Part shown: positions 18,442 through 27,901 of the stretch, in pieces | How the letters are laid out: each line of letters begins with the position of its first letter | Position numbering within the stretch: the stretch's first letter is position 1 | Assembly: GCA_014763715.1 (NCBI GenBank) | Contig: JACXUV010000003.1 | Location: 111,266 to 175,265 of the forward strand | Source: Rhodobacterales bacterium | GTDB taxonomy: Bacteria; Pseudomonadota; Alphaproteobacteria; Caulobacterales; Hyphomonadaceae | DNA length: 64,000 bases | Direction of reading: 5' to 3' | Position numbers and translations under genes: made by a program | Notes under the pieces: model-generated | The model's database searches: none | What the model saw: the letters and a program-made list of their open reading frames with translations, nothing else | Told to the model about the DNA's origin: nothing

Positions 18442-20268
18442 TTACTCTACTGTAACGGATTTTGCGAGGTTCCGCGGCTGGTCGACATCCGTCCCTTTTG
18501 CAACGGCGACATGGTAGGCCAGCAGCTGCAACGGGATCGACGCCAGGATCGGCAGGGTGAAGTCATCGCCATCCGGCATACGGATCACATGGTCGGCCCG
18601 GTTTCCGGCCGCAGCAATACCGGCATCGTCGGAAATCAGGATGACCCTGGCACCGCGCGCACGGATTTCCTCGACATTGGAGATGGTTTTCTCGAACAGC
18701 TCATCCTTCGGCGCCACAACCACGACAGGCAGCCCCTGTTCGATCAGGGCAATCGGCCCGTGCTTGAGTTCGCCCGCCGCATAGCCTTCAGCATGGATAT
18801 AGGAAACTTCCTTCAGCTTCAGTGCCCCTTCCAGGGCCAGCGGATAATAACGCCCCCGGCCCAGGAACAGCACATCGCGCGTCTGCGTCAGCGTTTTCGC
18901 GATCTCGCTGATCTGCTCCTCTGACTGCAGGGCTTCTGTCACCTTGCGCGGCAGGGCCAGCAGGTTCTTGACGGCGCTGGCTTCATCTCCCGGCAGCAGG
19001 TGGCCACGGGCGCGCGCCGCTGCCAAGGCCATCACAGCCAGCACAGACAGCTGAGCGGTGAACGCCTTGGTCGATGCCACACCAATTTCCGGCCCGGCAT
19101 GAGTTGGCACAATGGCGCCAGCCTCCCGTGCGATTGAACTTTCCGGCACATTGACGACGGCAATGGCGGTCGTGTTGTTCTCGCGGCAATAACGCAGAGC
19201 GGCAAGCGTATCGGCCGTCTCCCCGGACTGGCTGATGAACAGCGCCGGGCCAGACTGGGGCAAAACAGGCTGGCGGTAACGGAATTCGGAGGCGATGTCC
19301 GTCTCCAGCGCGAGGCGCGCAGCCTGTTCGAACCAGTACTTCGCCGTGAAAGCTGCATAATAGGCTGTGCCACAGGCAATCGCGACAGCGCGGTCCGCGA
19401 CTGTGAGCGCGGCGGTTGCGACCGTTCCAATGTCCAGTGTGCCCGTCACCTGATCGACATAAGGCAGGATCGACCGGGCAATGGATTCCGGCTGCTCATG
19501 GATTTCCTTGAGCATGAAGTGGTCATACTCGCCGCGCTCAATCAGGGCATCGTTAACCGCGGACGTGACACGCTTGCGGTTCACCCGCTCGCCCCGGGCA
19601 TTACGGATGTCGAAACTGTCCGGCGTGAGAATGCACCAGTCACCTTCTTCCAGATAGGTGACGTCACGGGTGAACGGCGCCAGCGCAATGGCATCGGAGC
19701 CCAGGAACATCTCCCCTTCGCCATAACCGAGCACCAACGGGCTGCCACGGCGGGCGCCCATCATCAGCCCCTGCTCACCATCGAAGACCACAGCAAGCGC
19801 GAAAGCCCCATGCAGTTCCCCGAGCGTCGCCTCGAATGCATCGACCGGGTCCAGCCCCTCGCTGACCTTCTGGTCGAGCAGCTGCGCAATCACTTCGGAA
19901 TCAGTTTCCGATTCAAAGTGACGGCCATTTGCCTGCAGCACCTCACGCAATTCACGGAAATTCTCGATAATTCCATTGTGGACGATCGCGACACGGCCCG
20001 ACATGTGCGGATGGGCATTGGTCTCATTCGGCTGGCCGTGCGTGGCCCAGCGTGTGTGGGCAATGCCGGTTGTCGCGTCCATAGGACATTCGCGCAGCAC
20101 AGCCTCCAGATTGGCGATCTTGCCCGCTGCGCGGCGCCGTTCCAGCCCACCAGGCCCCGTCACGGCGATCCCTGCGCTGTCATAGCCACGATATTCCAGC
20201 CGCTTCAGCCCATCGATCAACCGATCTGCCACGGGCCCATCACCAGAAATCGCAACAATTCCGCACAT
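18442..20268 (-). CDS. glmS: Glutamine--fructose-6-phosphate aminotransferase (isomerizing)
   Basis: 608 aa, full length. The N-terminal Ntn-type glutaminase domain starts MCGIVAISG, so Cys2 is the nucleophile after Met removal. Two SIS isomerase domains follow, with SQSGETADTLAALRY and GRGRYYPLALEGALKLKEVSYIHAEGY, and the family ending NLAKSVTVE. It makes glucosamine-6-phosphate for peptidoglycan, LPS and amino sugars. Its neighbours make other activated sugar precursors. The upstream region holds a palindrome listed separately. Confidence 0.97.
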   Translation of the reverse strand: MCGIVAISGDGPVADRLIDGLKRLEYRGYDSAGIAVTGPGGLERRRAAGKIANLEAVLRECPMDATTGIAHTRWATHGQPNETNAHPHMSGRVAIVHNGIIENFRELREVLQANGRHFESETDSEVIAQLLDQKVSEGLDPVDAFEATLGELHGAFALAVVFDGEQGLMMGARRGSPLVLGYGEGEMFLGSDAIALAPFTRDVTYLEEGDWCILTPDSFDIRNARGERVNRKRVTSAVNDALIERGEYDHFMLKEIHEQPESIARSILPYVDQVTGTLDIGTVATAALTVADRAVAIACGTAYYAAFTAKYWFEQAARLALETDIASEFRYRQPVLPQSGPALFISQSGETADTLAALRYCRENNTTAIAVVNVPESSIAREAGAIVPTHAGPEIGVASTKAFTAQLSVLAVMALAAARARGHLLPGDEASAVKNLLALPRKVTEALQSEEQISEIAKTLTQTRDVLFLGRGRYYPLALEGALKLKEVSYIHAEGYAAGELKHGPIALIEQGLPVVVVAPKDELFEKTISNVEEIRARGARVILISDDAGIAAAGNRADHVIRMPDGDDFTLPILASIPLQLLAYHVAVAKGTDVDQPRNLAKSVTVE

Positions 20269-20581
20269 AGTCTACTCCGCTTTCTGCCTGCCGTGCTCTT
20301 AGACCCTGCCAAAGCGGCAGAACAATGAAACTTTGTGAGCAATTGCGACAAAGCTCTCCCCCATCGCCACAGGGGTAAACTGCAATTTCCTCATGTAATC
20401 TACCCGTTTGGACAGATTGGAAGCAGTACACCCTGAAATTGAATCTTCACCTCTACCAGTAGCCGGACACCCCGCATCGCTGCGATACAGACTCTCATAA
20501 GTGCAGCTGAATGCTGGATTAAGTTCCAACTTAGCCCGCCATTTGCATATAGGCCCCTCAAGCAGAACGGAGCCCGCCCCC
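20269..20581. other. 313-bp divergent region between glmS and cysD
   Basis: This gap should carry both promoters. I see the dyad at 20331-20353, a possible CCCC/GGGG hairpin near 20355-20375, and a weak -10-like TATAGG near 20545 on the cysD side. No convincing reading frame, tRNA or riboswitch was recognised. The track extends cysD into this region from a GTG at 20501, but the conserved protein begins near 20582. Confidence 0.5.
20331..20353. promoter_or_regulatory. Palindrome upstream of glmS
   Basis: CTTTGT-GA-GCAATTGC-G-ACAAAG: six-base outer arms around a self-complementary GCAATTGC core, about 63-85 nt before the glmS start. Shape and position suit a dimeric repressor or activator site for glmS. 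The regulator is unknown. Confidence 0.4.
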
Positions 20582-21484
20582 TTGCCCCAACTGACCCACC
20601 TCGACAGGCTGGAAGCCGAAAGTCTTCACATCATCCGGGAAGTGGCCGCCGAATGCGAAAATCCGGTGATGCTGTATTCCGTCGGCAAGGACTCGGCGGT
20701 GATGCTGCATCTGGCGATGAAAGCGTTTTATCCGTCCCGTCCGCCCTTCCCGCTGATGCATGTCGACACGACCTGGAAGTTCCGCGAGATGATCGAGTTC
20801 CGGGATCGCAAGGCTGCGGAGATGGGCATGGACCTCCTCGTCCACATCAATGAGGACGGCGTACGCGAAGGGATTGGCCCATTCACCCATGGCTCGGCCG
20901 TGCACACGGACGTGATGAAGACGCAGGGGCTGAAACAGGCACTCGACAAGTACAAGTTTACGGCAGCCTTCGGCGGTGCGCGCCGCGACGAGGAAAAGTC
21001 CCGTGCCAAGGAGCGGATCTTCTCTTTCCGCTCGGCTGAACACCGCTGGGATCCGAAGCGGCAGCGCCCGGAAATCTGGAACGTTTACAACACACGCATC
21101 AATCAGGGCGAAAGCATCCGCGTCTTCCCCCTGTCGAATTGGACCGAACTCGACATCTGGCAATACATCCGCCGGGAAGGCATCGAGATCGTGCCGCTCT
21201 ACTTTGCCGCCGAACGCCCCGTGGTGAACTGGAATGGCGTCGACATCATGGTCGACGACGACCGCATGCCGGAAGAGCTCGCCAAAACGGCCGTGATGAA
21301 GTCCGTGCGGTTCCGCACGCTCGGCTGCTACCCGCTGACCGGCGCGGTCGAAAGCACCGCCGCAACGTTGGATGAGATCATCCAGGAAATGCTCCTGACC
21401 ACCACCTCCGAACGCCAGGGCCGCGTCATCGACGTCGACCAGTCCGCGTCCATGGAGAAGAAAAAGCAGGAGGGCTATTTCTGA
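20582..21484 (+). CDS. cysD: Sulfate adenylyltransferase subunit 2
   Basis: 300 aa if started at TTG 20582 ([14 protein letters not shown]), preceded by CGGAG; this matches the usual CysD length. The GTG at 20501 used by the track would add 27 residues unlike the family. The PP-loop is [12 protein letters not shown], followed by [16 protein letters not shown] and [16 protein letters not shown]. With CysN it activates sulfate to APS. Its TGA overlaps the cysNC ATG by one base. Confidence 0.93.
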   Translation: MPQLTHLDRLEAESLHIIREVAAECENPVMLYSVGKDSAVMLHLAMKAFYPSRPPFPLMHVDTTWKFREMIEFRDRKAAEMGMDLLVHINEDGVREGIGPFTHGSAVHTDVMKTQGLKQALDKYKFTAAFGGARRDEEKSRAKERIFSFRSAEHRWDPKRQRPEIWNVYNTRINQGESIRVFPLSNWTELDIWQYIRREGIEIVPLYFAAERPVVNWNGVDIMVDDDRMPEELAKTAVMKSVRFRTLGCYPLTGAVESTAATLDEIIQEMLLTTTSERQGRVIDVDQSASMEKKKQEGYF

Positions 21485-23391
21485 TGCGCCTCACTGACGA
21501 CCTCATCGCCACCGACATCGCGGCCTATCTCGAAAAGCACGAGAACAAGTCGCTGCTGCGTTTCATCACCTGCGGATCTGTCGATGACGGCAAATCCACG
21601 CTGATCGGCCGCCTGCTCTACGATTCGAAGATGATCTTCGAGGACCAGCTCGCCTCGCTGGAAGCAGATTCCAAGAAAGTCGGCACGCAGGGCGAGAATA
21701 TCGACTTCGCGCTCCTCGTGGATGGCCTCGCTGCCGAACGCGAACAGGGCATCACCATCGATGTCGCCTACCGCTTCTTTGCCACCGACAAGCGCAAGTT
21801 CATTGTCGCCGACACGCCCGGCCACGAACAGTATACGCGCAACATGGCCACAGGTGCCTCCACGGCCGACGTCGCCATCCTGATGATCGACGCGCGGAAG
21901 GGCATCCTGACCCAGACGCGCCGCCATTCTTTCATCACGACCCTGCTGGGCATCCGCCGCCTGGTCCTGGCCGTGAACAAGATGGACCTCGTCGATTATG
22001 ACGAGACGATCTTCAACGATATTGTCGACGATTTCTATGCGTTCGCCGATGAACTGGCGACCGATCTGGAAATCCAGCCCATCCCGATGTCCGCACTGGC
22101 TGGGGTGAACATCACCAGCCGTTCCGACGAAACCGCATGGTATGAGGGCCCTGCCCTCATGGAATATCTGGAAAATGTGCCCGTGGGCGACCGCCGGCTG
22201 AGCACGTCATTCCGCATGCCTGTGCAATGGGTGAACCGCCCGAACCTCGATTTCCGCGGATTCTCCGGCCAGATCGCCTCCGGCACGGTAAAGCCAGGTG
22301 ACCGCGTCAAATCCATGCCTTCCGGCAAGCAATCGACGATCGCCCGGATCGTCACAGCCGATGGCGACCTGCCCGAAGCCGTGGCAGGCCAGTCTGTCAC
22401 GCTCACCCTGGCTGATGAGATCGACGCCTCGCGGGGCGATGCCATCGTCACAGCGGATGACCCGACCGAAGTGTCGGACCAGTTCCAGGTACGTATCCTG
22501 TGGATGAACGAAGCGCCCCTGCTGCCGGGCCGCCGTTACCTGCTGAAGATCGGCGCGAAGACCGTCACCGCGACCGTCAATGCCCCGAAATACGGCATTG
22601 ACGTCAACACCCTGTCGGACGTGCCGGCAAAGACGCTTGAGCTGAACCATATCGGCGTGACGACCATCTCGCTGGACCAGCCGATCGCGTTCGACCCCTA
22701 TGATGCCAATCGCAATCTCGGCGGCTTCATCCTGATCGACCGGATGACCAATGACACGGTTGGCCTCGGCCTGATCGACTTTGCCCTGCGCCGTGCTTCC
22801 AACATCCACTGGCAGGCCATGGATGTGGACCGCCATGCCCTGGCTGAGCAGAAAGGCCAGAAGCCGGCCGTGCTCTGGTTCACGGGCCTGTCTGGGTCTG
22901 GCAAGTCGACAATTGCCAACGCACTGCAGAAGCGTCTTTTCGCGCTAGGCAAACACTCCTTCTCGCTGGACGGCGACAATGTCCGCCACGGCCTGAACCG
23001 AGATCTCGGCTTCACCGATGCCGACCGCGTGGAAAACATCCGCCGCGTCGCAAACGTTGCGAAGCTGATGTCCGATGCCGGCCTGATTACGCTGGTCTCC
23101 TTCATCTCGCCCTTCCGGGCAGAGCGGCAGATGGCCCGCAACATGATGGAAGACGGCGAGTTCATCGAAATCCACATCGACACCCCGCTCGATGTGGCCG
23201 AGCAGCGCGACGTGAAAGGGCTCTACAAGAAGGCCCGTTCAGGGGAGATCAAGAATTTCACCGGTATATCCAGCCCGTACGAGGCACCGCAGAATCCGGA
23301 ACTCCGGATTGACACGGTGAACCGGAGCCCCGATGACGCGGCAGAGGAAATTCTTGACTACCTGCGCGAGCATGGGTTCCTCGGCGCCTGA
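21484..23391 (+). CDS. cysNC: Bifunctional sulfate adenylyltransferase subunit 1 / adenylylsulfate kinase
   Basis: 635 aa fusion. Residues about 20-440 are the CysN GTPase with GSVDDGKST (G1), DTPGHEQY (G3) and NKMD (G4), followed by beta-barrel domains. Residues about 455-635 are APS kinase with Walker [10 protein letters not shown] and the [10 protein letters not shown] and [13 protein letters not shown] blocks. GTP hydrolysis drives APS formation with CysD, and the kinase half gives PAPS. PAPS serves sulfate reduction or sulfation of glycans; no sulfotransferase or PAPS reductase gene lies in this window. Confidence 0.95.
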   Translation: MRLTDDLIATDIAAYLEKHENKSLLRFITCGSVDDGKSTLIGRLLYDSKMIFEDQLASLEADSKKVGTQGENIDFALLVDGLAAEREQGITIDVAYRFFATDKRKFIVADTPGHEQYTRNMATGASTADVAILMIDARKGILTQTRRHSFITTLLGIRRLVLAVNKMDLVDYDETIFNDIVDDFYAFADELATDLEIQPIPMSALAGVNITSRSDETAWYEGPALMEYLENVPVGDRRLSTSFRMPVQWVNRPNLDFRGFSGQIASGTVKPGDRVKSMPSGKQSTIARIVTADGDLPEAVAGQSVTLTLADEIDASRGDAIVTADDPTEVSDQFQVRILWMNEAPLLPGRRYLLKIGAKTVTATVNAPKYGIDVNTLSDVPAKTLELNHIGVTTISLDQPIAFDPYDANRNLGGFILIDRMTNDTVGLGLIDFALRRASNIHWQAMDVDRHALAEQKGQKPAVLWFTGLSGSGKSTIANALQKRLFALGKHSFSLDGDNVRHGLNRDLGFTDADRVENIRRVANVAKLMSDAGLITLVSFISPFRAERQMARNMMEDGEFIEIHIDTPLDVAEQRDVKGLYKKARSGEIKNFTGISSPYEAPQNPELRIDTVNRSPDDAAEEILDYLREHGFLGA

Positions 23392-23445
23392 TAAAAGGCG
23401 CCAGCCGGGGTTGGGGCCAAGGCAGGGGACGGCGAAAGGAAGACT

Positions 23446-24504
23446 ATGCGGATCTATCCCGTAATCATGTGCGGCGGCGCAGGCACGCGCCTGTGGCCCG
23501 TGTCTGTCCAGGCGCATCCGAAGCAGTTCCATCGCCTGGTGACCGACAAGACAGTGTTCCAGGACACTGTCCTGCGCCTGAAGGGGGATGATTTCGCTGC
23601 GCCGGTCGTGATCTCCAACCAGCGCTATGCGGGCCTCATCCGCGAACAGCTGGCCGAAATCGGTGTGGAACCGGGCGCGGTGATCCTTGAGCCAATGGCC
23701 CGCAATACCGCGGCTGTTGCGGCTGTCGCCGCCCGGCACATCGCCGAGACAGACCCGGATGGCCTGGCCCTGCTGTTGCCGTCAGACCATTTCATCGGCC
23801 AGCCCGACGTCTTCGTCAGCGCCGTGACCGAGGCCGCCCGGATGGCGAAGTCCGGCTATATCACGACCTTCGGCATCAAGCCCAACCGGCCCGAAACCGG
23901 CTTCGGCTATATCCAGCGCGGCAACACGATCGACGGGTCGCTCTATGAGGTGACCGAGTTCAAGGAAAAGCCGAACCTGGAGACGGCCACGAAATACATC
24001 GCCGATCCGGCCTTCAGCTGGAATGCGGGCATCTTCCTGTTCCCTGCTTCGCTGATGCTGGACGAGCTGGAACAACACGCACCGGACATTCTGGATGCCG
24101 CCTCTGCGGCGCTCGATGCGGCGGGCGATCTCGACGGCAACATCCTGCTGGATCCGGAATGCTTCGCCGCTGTGCGTTCCACCTCGGTCGACTATGCCGT
24201 GATGGAGCAAACCGCACGGGCGGCCATCTACGCCCCGCTGGACTGCCAGTGGAACGACATCGGCACCTGGGGCATGATCGGGGCGATCCGTCAGCAGGAG
24301 AGCGCGAATGCGCCGATTTCGATCGACGCGGAGGGCTGCACGGTACTGTCGGATTCAGGCCATGTCGTGGCGCTGGTGGGCGTGCAGGACCTGTGCGTCG
24401 TGGTCGAAGGCGGCCGTATCCTGATCGCCTCGAAAGAGCGCACGCAGGATGTCGGCAAGGTTGTCTCGACCCTGCGCGAAGCCGGCCGCGAAGACCTGCT
24501 GTAA
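23446..24504 (+). CDS. Mannose-1-phosphate guanylyltransferase
   Basis: 352 aa. The N-terminal signature MCGGAGTRLWPVSVQAHPKQF and the later EFKEKPNLETA and FSWNAGIFLF identify a GDP-mannose pyrophosphorylase. It makes GDP-mannose from GTP and mannose-1-phosphate. It is the short form: it ends after the left-handed helix region and lacks the roughly 120-residue phosphomannose isomerase domain of AlgA/ManC-type bifunctional enzymes. It follows cysNC by 54 nt and sits within reach of the rhamnose operon, so it probably supplies sugars for the polysaccharide locus. Confidence 0.92.
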   Translation: MRIYPVIMCGGAGTRLWPVSVQAHPKQFHRLVTDKTVFQDTVLRLKGDDFAAPVVISNQRYAGLIREQLAEIGVEPGAVILEPMARNTAAVAAVAARHIAETDPDGLALLLPSDHFIGQPDVFVSAVTEAARMAKSGYITTFGIKPNRPETGFGYIQRGNTIDGSLYEVTEFKEKPNLETATKYIADPAFSWNAGIFLFPASLMLDELEQHAPDILDAASAALDAAGDLDGNILLDPECFAAVRSTSVDYAVMEQTARAAIYAPLDCQWNDIGTWGMIGAIRQQESANAPISIDAEGCTVLSDSGHVVALVGVQDLCVVVEGGRILIASKERTQDVGKVVSTLREAGREDLL

Positions 24505-24587
24505 CCGGACTGCCGCAGCGTTACCCGCTTTCAAATTGAAATCCTGTGATACTTTCCCGGTGCCGAAAGGCACAGGGAGGAAAAAAC

Positions 24588-26240
24588 ATGCCGGAAGCCA
24601 AAGGTGCCGGTGCAGGCGAAAAGCCTGCAAAAACAGCAACATATGACATCGTTATCGTCGGAGCTGGCTTCGCCGGCATGTACATGCTGCACAAGATGCG
24701 CGGGATGGGCCTGAGCGCGCATGTCTATGAAGCGGGCAGCGGCGTGGGCGGAACATGGTTCTGGAACCGCTATCCGGGCGCGCGTGTGGATGTGGAAAGC
24801 CAGGAATATTCCTATTCCTTCTCGCCGGAGCTGGAGGAAGACTGGCACTGGAGCGAGCGGTACGCCGCCCAGCCGGAGCTGCTGAAATACGCCAATCACG
24901 TCGCCGACCGGTTCGACCTGCGCCGCGATATCAGCTTCAACACGCGCATTACCGCAGCATCATATGATGACCATACCGGACTATGGCGGATCATAACGGA
25001 TCATGGCGAGACTATAACGGCACGGTTCTGTGTCATGGCGACGGGCTGCCTGTCGGCCGCCAAGACACCGGACATTCCGGGCGCGGGCAGCTTCACCGGC
25101 CTGACGCTGAGCACGGCCACATGGCCGACCGAAGGCGTGGACCTTTCCGGCAAGCGCGTCGGCATTATCGGCACCGGCTCCTCCGGCATCCAGACAATCA
25201 CCACCATCGCGCCGGACGTGGGCGAACTCTACGTATTCCAGCGCACGCCCAATTTCAGCGTGCCGGCCCACAACCATCCGCTGGATCCGGCCGTGCGCGA
25301 AGACTGGCTGGCCAACCGCGAAACCTATCGCCAGCAGCAGCGCACATCCGGCGTCGGCATCCTGGCGGTCAGCCCGCGCGAGGGCTCGGCGCTGGAGGTC
25401 TCGCCCGAGGAGCGCGAGCGCGAATTCGAGGCCCGCTGGGCCAAGGGCGGCTTCTGCCTCGGCGCGGCCTTTCAGGATGTCGGTACCGACCGGGCCGCGA
25501 ATGACCTGCTGGTCGACTTCGTCGCCAACAAGATCCGCGGCATCGTGAAGGATCCGGACACGGCGGAAAAACTGATCCCGGCAACCTACCCCTACGGGGC
25601 CAAGCGCGTCGTGGTCGATACCGGCTATTTCGAGGTCTACAATCAGGACAATGTCCATCTGATCGACCTGAATGAAACGCCTATCGAGACGATCACGCCG
25701 ACAGGCATCCGCACACGCGAAGGCGACTATGAGCTGGATGTCCTGATCTATGCCATCGGCTTCGATGCCATGACCGGCGCACTGGACCGGATCGACATTC
25801 GCGGCCGGGACGGCCAGCGCCTCAGCGAGAAATGGAATGCAGGCCCGGTGACCTATCTGGGCCTCATGGTGGCCGGGTTCCCGAACATGTTCCTGGTGAC
25901 CGGGCCGGGCAGCCCGTCGGTTCTGTCCAACATGCTGATGTCGATCGAACAGCATGTCGAATGGATCTCGGATTGCCTCCGCGACCTGGGTGAGCGGCAG
26001 GTCACCACGATCGAGGCCACGCCGGAGGCGGAGGCGGAATGGGTGGCGCATGTCAACGAAGTGGCCGCCGGAACGCTCTACCTGCAGGCGAACTCCTGGT
26101 ATCTCGGCGCCAATGTGCCGGGCAAGCCGCGCGTGTTCATGCCTTATGTGGGCGGGGCCGGAACCTATCGCGAAAAATGCGATGCCGTGGCCGCGAATGA
26201 CTATGAAGGTTTCCGCCTGAGCCGCAGTGAAACACGTTGA
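24588..26240 (+). CDS. FAD-dependent monooxygenase, Baeyer-Villiger type
   Basis: 550 aa from the ATG at 24588, which follows AGGGAGG; the track start at 24546 lacks such a site. Two Rossmann motifs are present, GAGFAGMY (FAD) and GTGSSGIQ (NADPH), plus GGTWFWNRYPGARVDVES typical of cyclohexanone/phenylacetone monooxygenases, and the KRVVVDTGYFEVYN block with the active-site arginine. Such enzymes insert oxygen next to a ketone, giving esters or lactones. In the fingerprint FxGxxxHxxxWP the histidine is replaced by serine (FTGLTLSTATWP), which may alter activity. Followed by a thiolase-like gene. Confidence 0.88.
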   Translation: MPEAKGAGAGEKPAKTATYDIVIVGAGFAGMYMLHKMRGMGLSAHVYEAGSGVGGTWFWNRYPGARVDVESQEYSYSFSPELEEDWHWSERYAAQPELLKYANHVADRFDLRRDISFNTRITAASYDDHTGLWRIITDHGETITARFCVMATGCLSAAKTPDIPGAGSFTGLTLSTATWPTEGVDLSGKRVGIIGTGSSGIQTITTIAPDVGELYVFQRTPNFSVPAHNHPLDPAVREDWLANRETYRQQQRTSGVGILAVSPREGSALEVSPEEREREFEARWAKGGFCLGAAFQDVGTDRAANDLLVDFVANKIRGIVKDPDTAEKLIPATYPYGAKRVVVDTGYFEVYNQDNVHLIDLNETPIETITPTGIRTREGDYELDVLIYAIGFDAMTGALDRIDIRGRDGQRLSEKWNAGPVTYLGLMVAGFPNMFLVTGPGSPSVLSNMLMSIEQHVEWISDCLRDLGERQVTTIEATPEAEAEWVAHVNEVAAGTLYLQANSWYLGANVPGKPRVFMPYVGGAGTYREKCDAVAANDYEGFRLSRSETR

Positions 26241-26330
26241 CGTTGCGGCCTTCCCCGGCGTCCCGTCTCGAATCCCGTGCCGTCCCGCGATAAGCAGGCG
26301 GAAAGGCAAAAATATATTCGGGAGCGAACA

Positions 26331-27845
26331 ATGGCCAAAGGTGATCTTCCTGTCCTTGTCGGCGTAGGCCAGAGCCTCAGCCAGTGGGACGGTTCAGCGG
26401 GTCCGGCCGGGGCCCCCTCTCCGCTGTCGCTGATGGTGAATGCGTCGAAACAGGCGCTGGCCGATACCGGCGCGTCGAATGTTGCAGGCGCCATCGACAC
26501 GATTGCCGTTGTCCGCATCTTCGAGGACTCCGTGCGCGGGGCGCCCCACCCGCACGGGCACAACACGAACCTGCCCGGCACGCTGGCCCGCGACCTTGGC
26601 GCCTCGCCTGCGCACCTCATCTATGAAGTGGTCGGCGGGCAGAGCCCGCAGGCCCTCGTCAACGAAATGGCCGCGAAAGTCTTCGAAGGCGAAATCGAAT
26701 GCGCGCTGATCTCCGGTTCGGAAGCCAACCGCGCCTCCAAGGGCGCGCGCCGCCACGGCGTCGAGATCAACTGGGCCGACAGTGCCGATGCGGACTATGA
26801 CGATCGCGGCTCCGGCCCGATGATGCTGAGCCGCGAAGAGATCAAGCACGGCATCGTCGCCCCGGCCTATTTCTATGCCCTGTTCGAGAATGCCATCGCC
26901 GCCCGCGAAGGCCGCTCGCGCAGTCAGCACCGCAAGGCCATGGCGGAGCTGTTCCAGCCCTTCTCCGCCGTCGCCGCGAAGAACCCGTATTCCCAGTTCC
27001 CGGTGGAGCACTCTGTCGAGTTTCTCTCCACACCATCCAAGGCGAACTACGAATATGCGGACCCGTTCCTGAAATGGTTCATCGCGCAGGATGCCGTGAA
27101 CCAGGGCGCCGCCGCCATCGTGATGAGTTCGTCCAAGGCCGACGAGCTGGGCATTGCCGAAGACAAGCGCGTCTACCTGCACGGCGCCGGTGAAGGCGCG
27201 GATGACTTCATCTCCCTGCGCCCGCGCCTCGATGGTTCCTTCGCCATGGAGGCCGCGATTTCCCGCGCGCTGGAACAGTCTGGCAAGGCAACCGCCGACA
27301 TGGCGCATTTCGATCTCTATTCCTGCTTCCCCTGCGCCGTGTTCTCCTCAACCCAGGCACTCGGCCTTGACTGGAAGACCGACAAGCGCCCGCTGACCCT
27401 GACGGGCGGCCTGCCTTTCTTCGGCGGTCCCGGCAACAATTACTCCCTGCACGGAATTGCCGAGATGGTGGCAAAGCTGCGCGGCGATGCCGGTTCGTTC
27501 GGCCTGGTCCTCGCCAATGGCGGCTGGATGACCAAGGAAGCCGTCGGCGTCTACTCGACCGCCAAACCGGCAGAGTTCACGCCGGTTGCCCGCTATGCCC
27601 GCCCGACCGAGGAAGTCGATTTGTGTGCAGACAGCTGCGTCGCAAAGCTCGAAACCTTCACGGTCACGCATGGCAAGCAAGGCCCCGACAAAGGCATCAT
27701 CTTCGCCCGCCTGCCCGATGGCCGCCGCGCCCTTGCCAATGCCAGCCCGGCCGCGCTGGCCGTGCTGCGCGAGGATGAGAGCCCCGTCGGCCGCAGCGTG
27801 AAGATCCTGGTGGAAGGCGAAACCGGCACGTTCGATTTCACCTGA
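26331..27845 (+). CDS. Thiolase-like protein (TLP1 type) lacking the nucleophilic Cys
   Basis: 504 aa from the ATG at 26331, which has GGGAG upstream. It has the fold pattern of SCP-x/thiolase-like proteins: VGGQSPQALVNEMA where thiolases have the nucleophilic Cys, DLYSCFPCAVFSS, and GGLPFFGGPGNNYSLHGI near the C-terminal loop. About 90 extra C-terminal residues (from about 415) look like the additional domain of type-1 thiolase-like proteins. Without the acyl-accepting Cys, true thiolysis is unlikely, so a CoA-ester binding, hydrolytic or lyase role is possible. It follows the monooxygenase gene by 90 nt on the same strand. Confidence 0.82.
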   Translation: MAKGDLPVLVGVGQSLSQWDGSAGPAGAPSPLSLMVNASKQALADTGASNVAGAIDTIAVVRIFEDSVRGAPHPHGHNTNLPGTLARDLGASPAHLIYEVVGGQSPQALVNEMAAKVFEGEIECALISGSEANRASKGARRHGVEINWADSADADYDDRGSGPMMLSREEIKHGIVAPAYFYALFENAIAAREGRSRSQHRKAMAELFQPFSAVAAKNPYSQFPVEHSVEFLSTPSKANYEYADPFLKWFIAQDAVNQGAAAIVMSSSKADELGIAEDKRVYLHGAGEGADDFISLRPRLDGSFAMEAAISRALEQSGKATADMAHFDLYSCFPCAVFSSTQALGLDWKTDKRPLTLTGGLPFFGGPGNNYSLHGIAEMVAKLRGDAGSFGLVLANGGWMTKEAVGVYSTAKPAEFTPVARYARPTEEVDLCADSCVAKLETFTVTHGKQGPDKGIIFARLPDGRRALANASPAALAVLREDESPVGRSVKILVEGETGTFDFT

Positions 27846-27901
27846 TCGCGCTATGACTTCGGCGGCTTGCCCCGCATGACGGTTTCGCCCAAATTCCGGG
27901 C

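Noticed and set aside
24981-26309. 442-aa minus-strand ORF
   Set aside because: Antisense of the flavin monooxygenase; His/Arg/Asp-rich without motifs.
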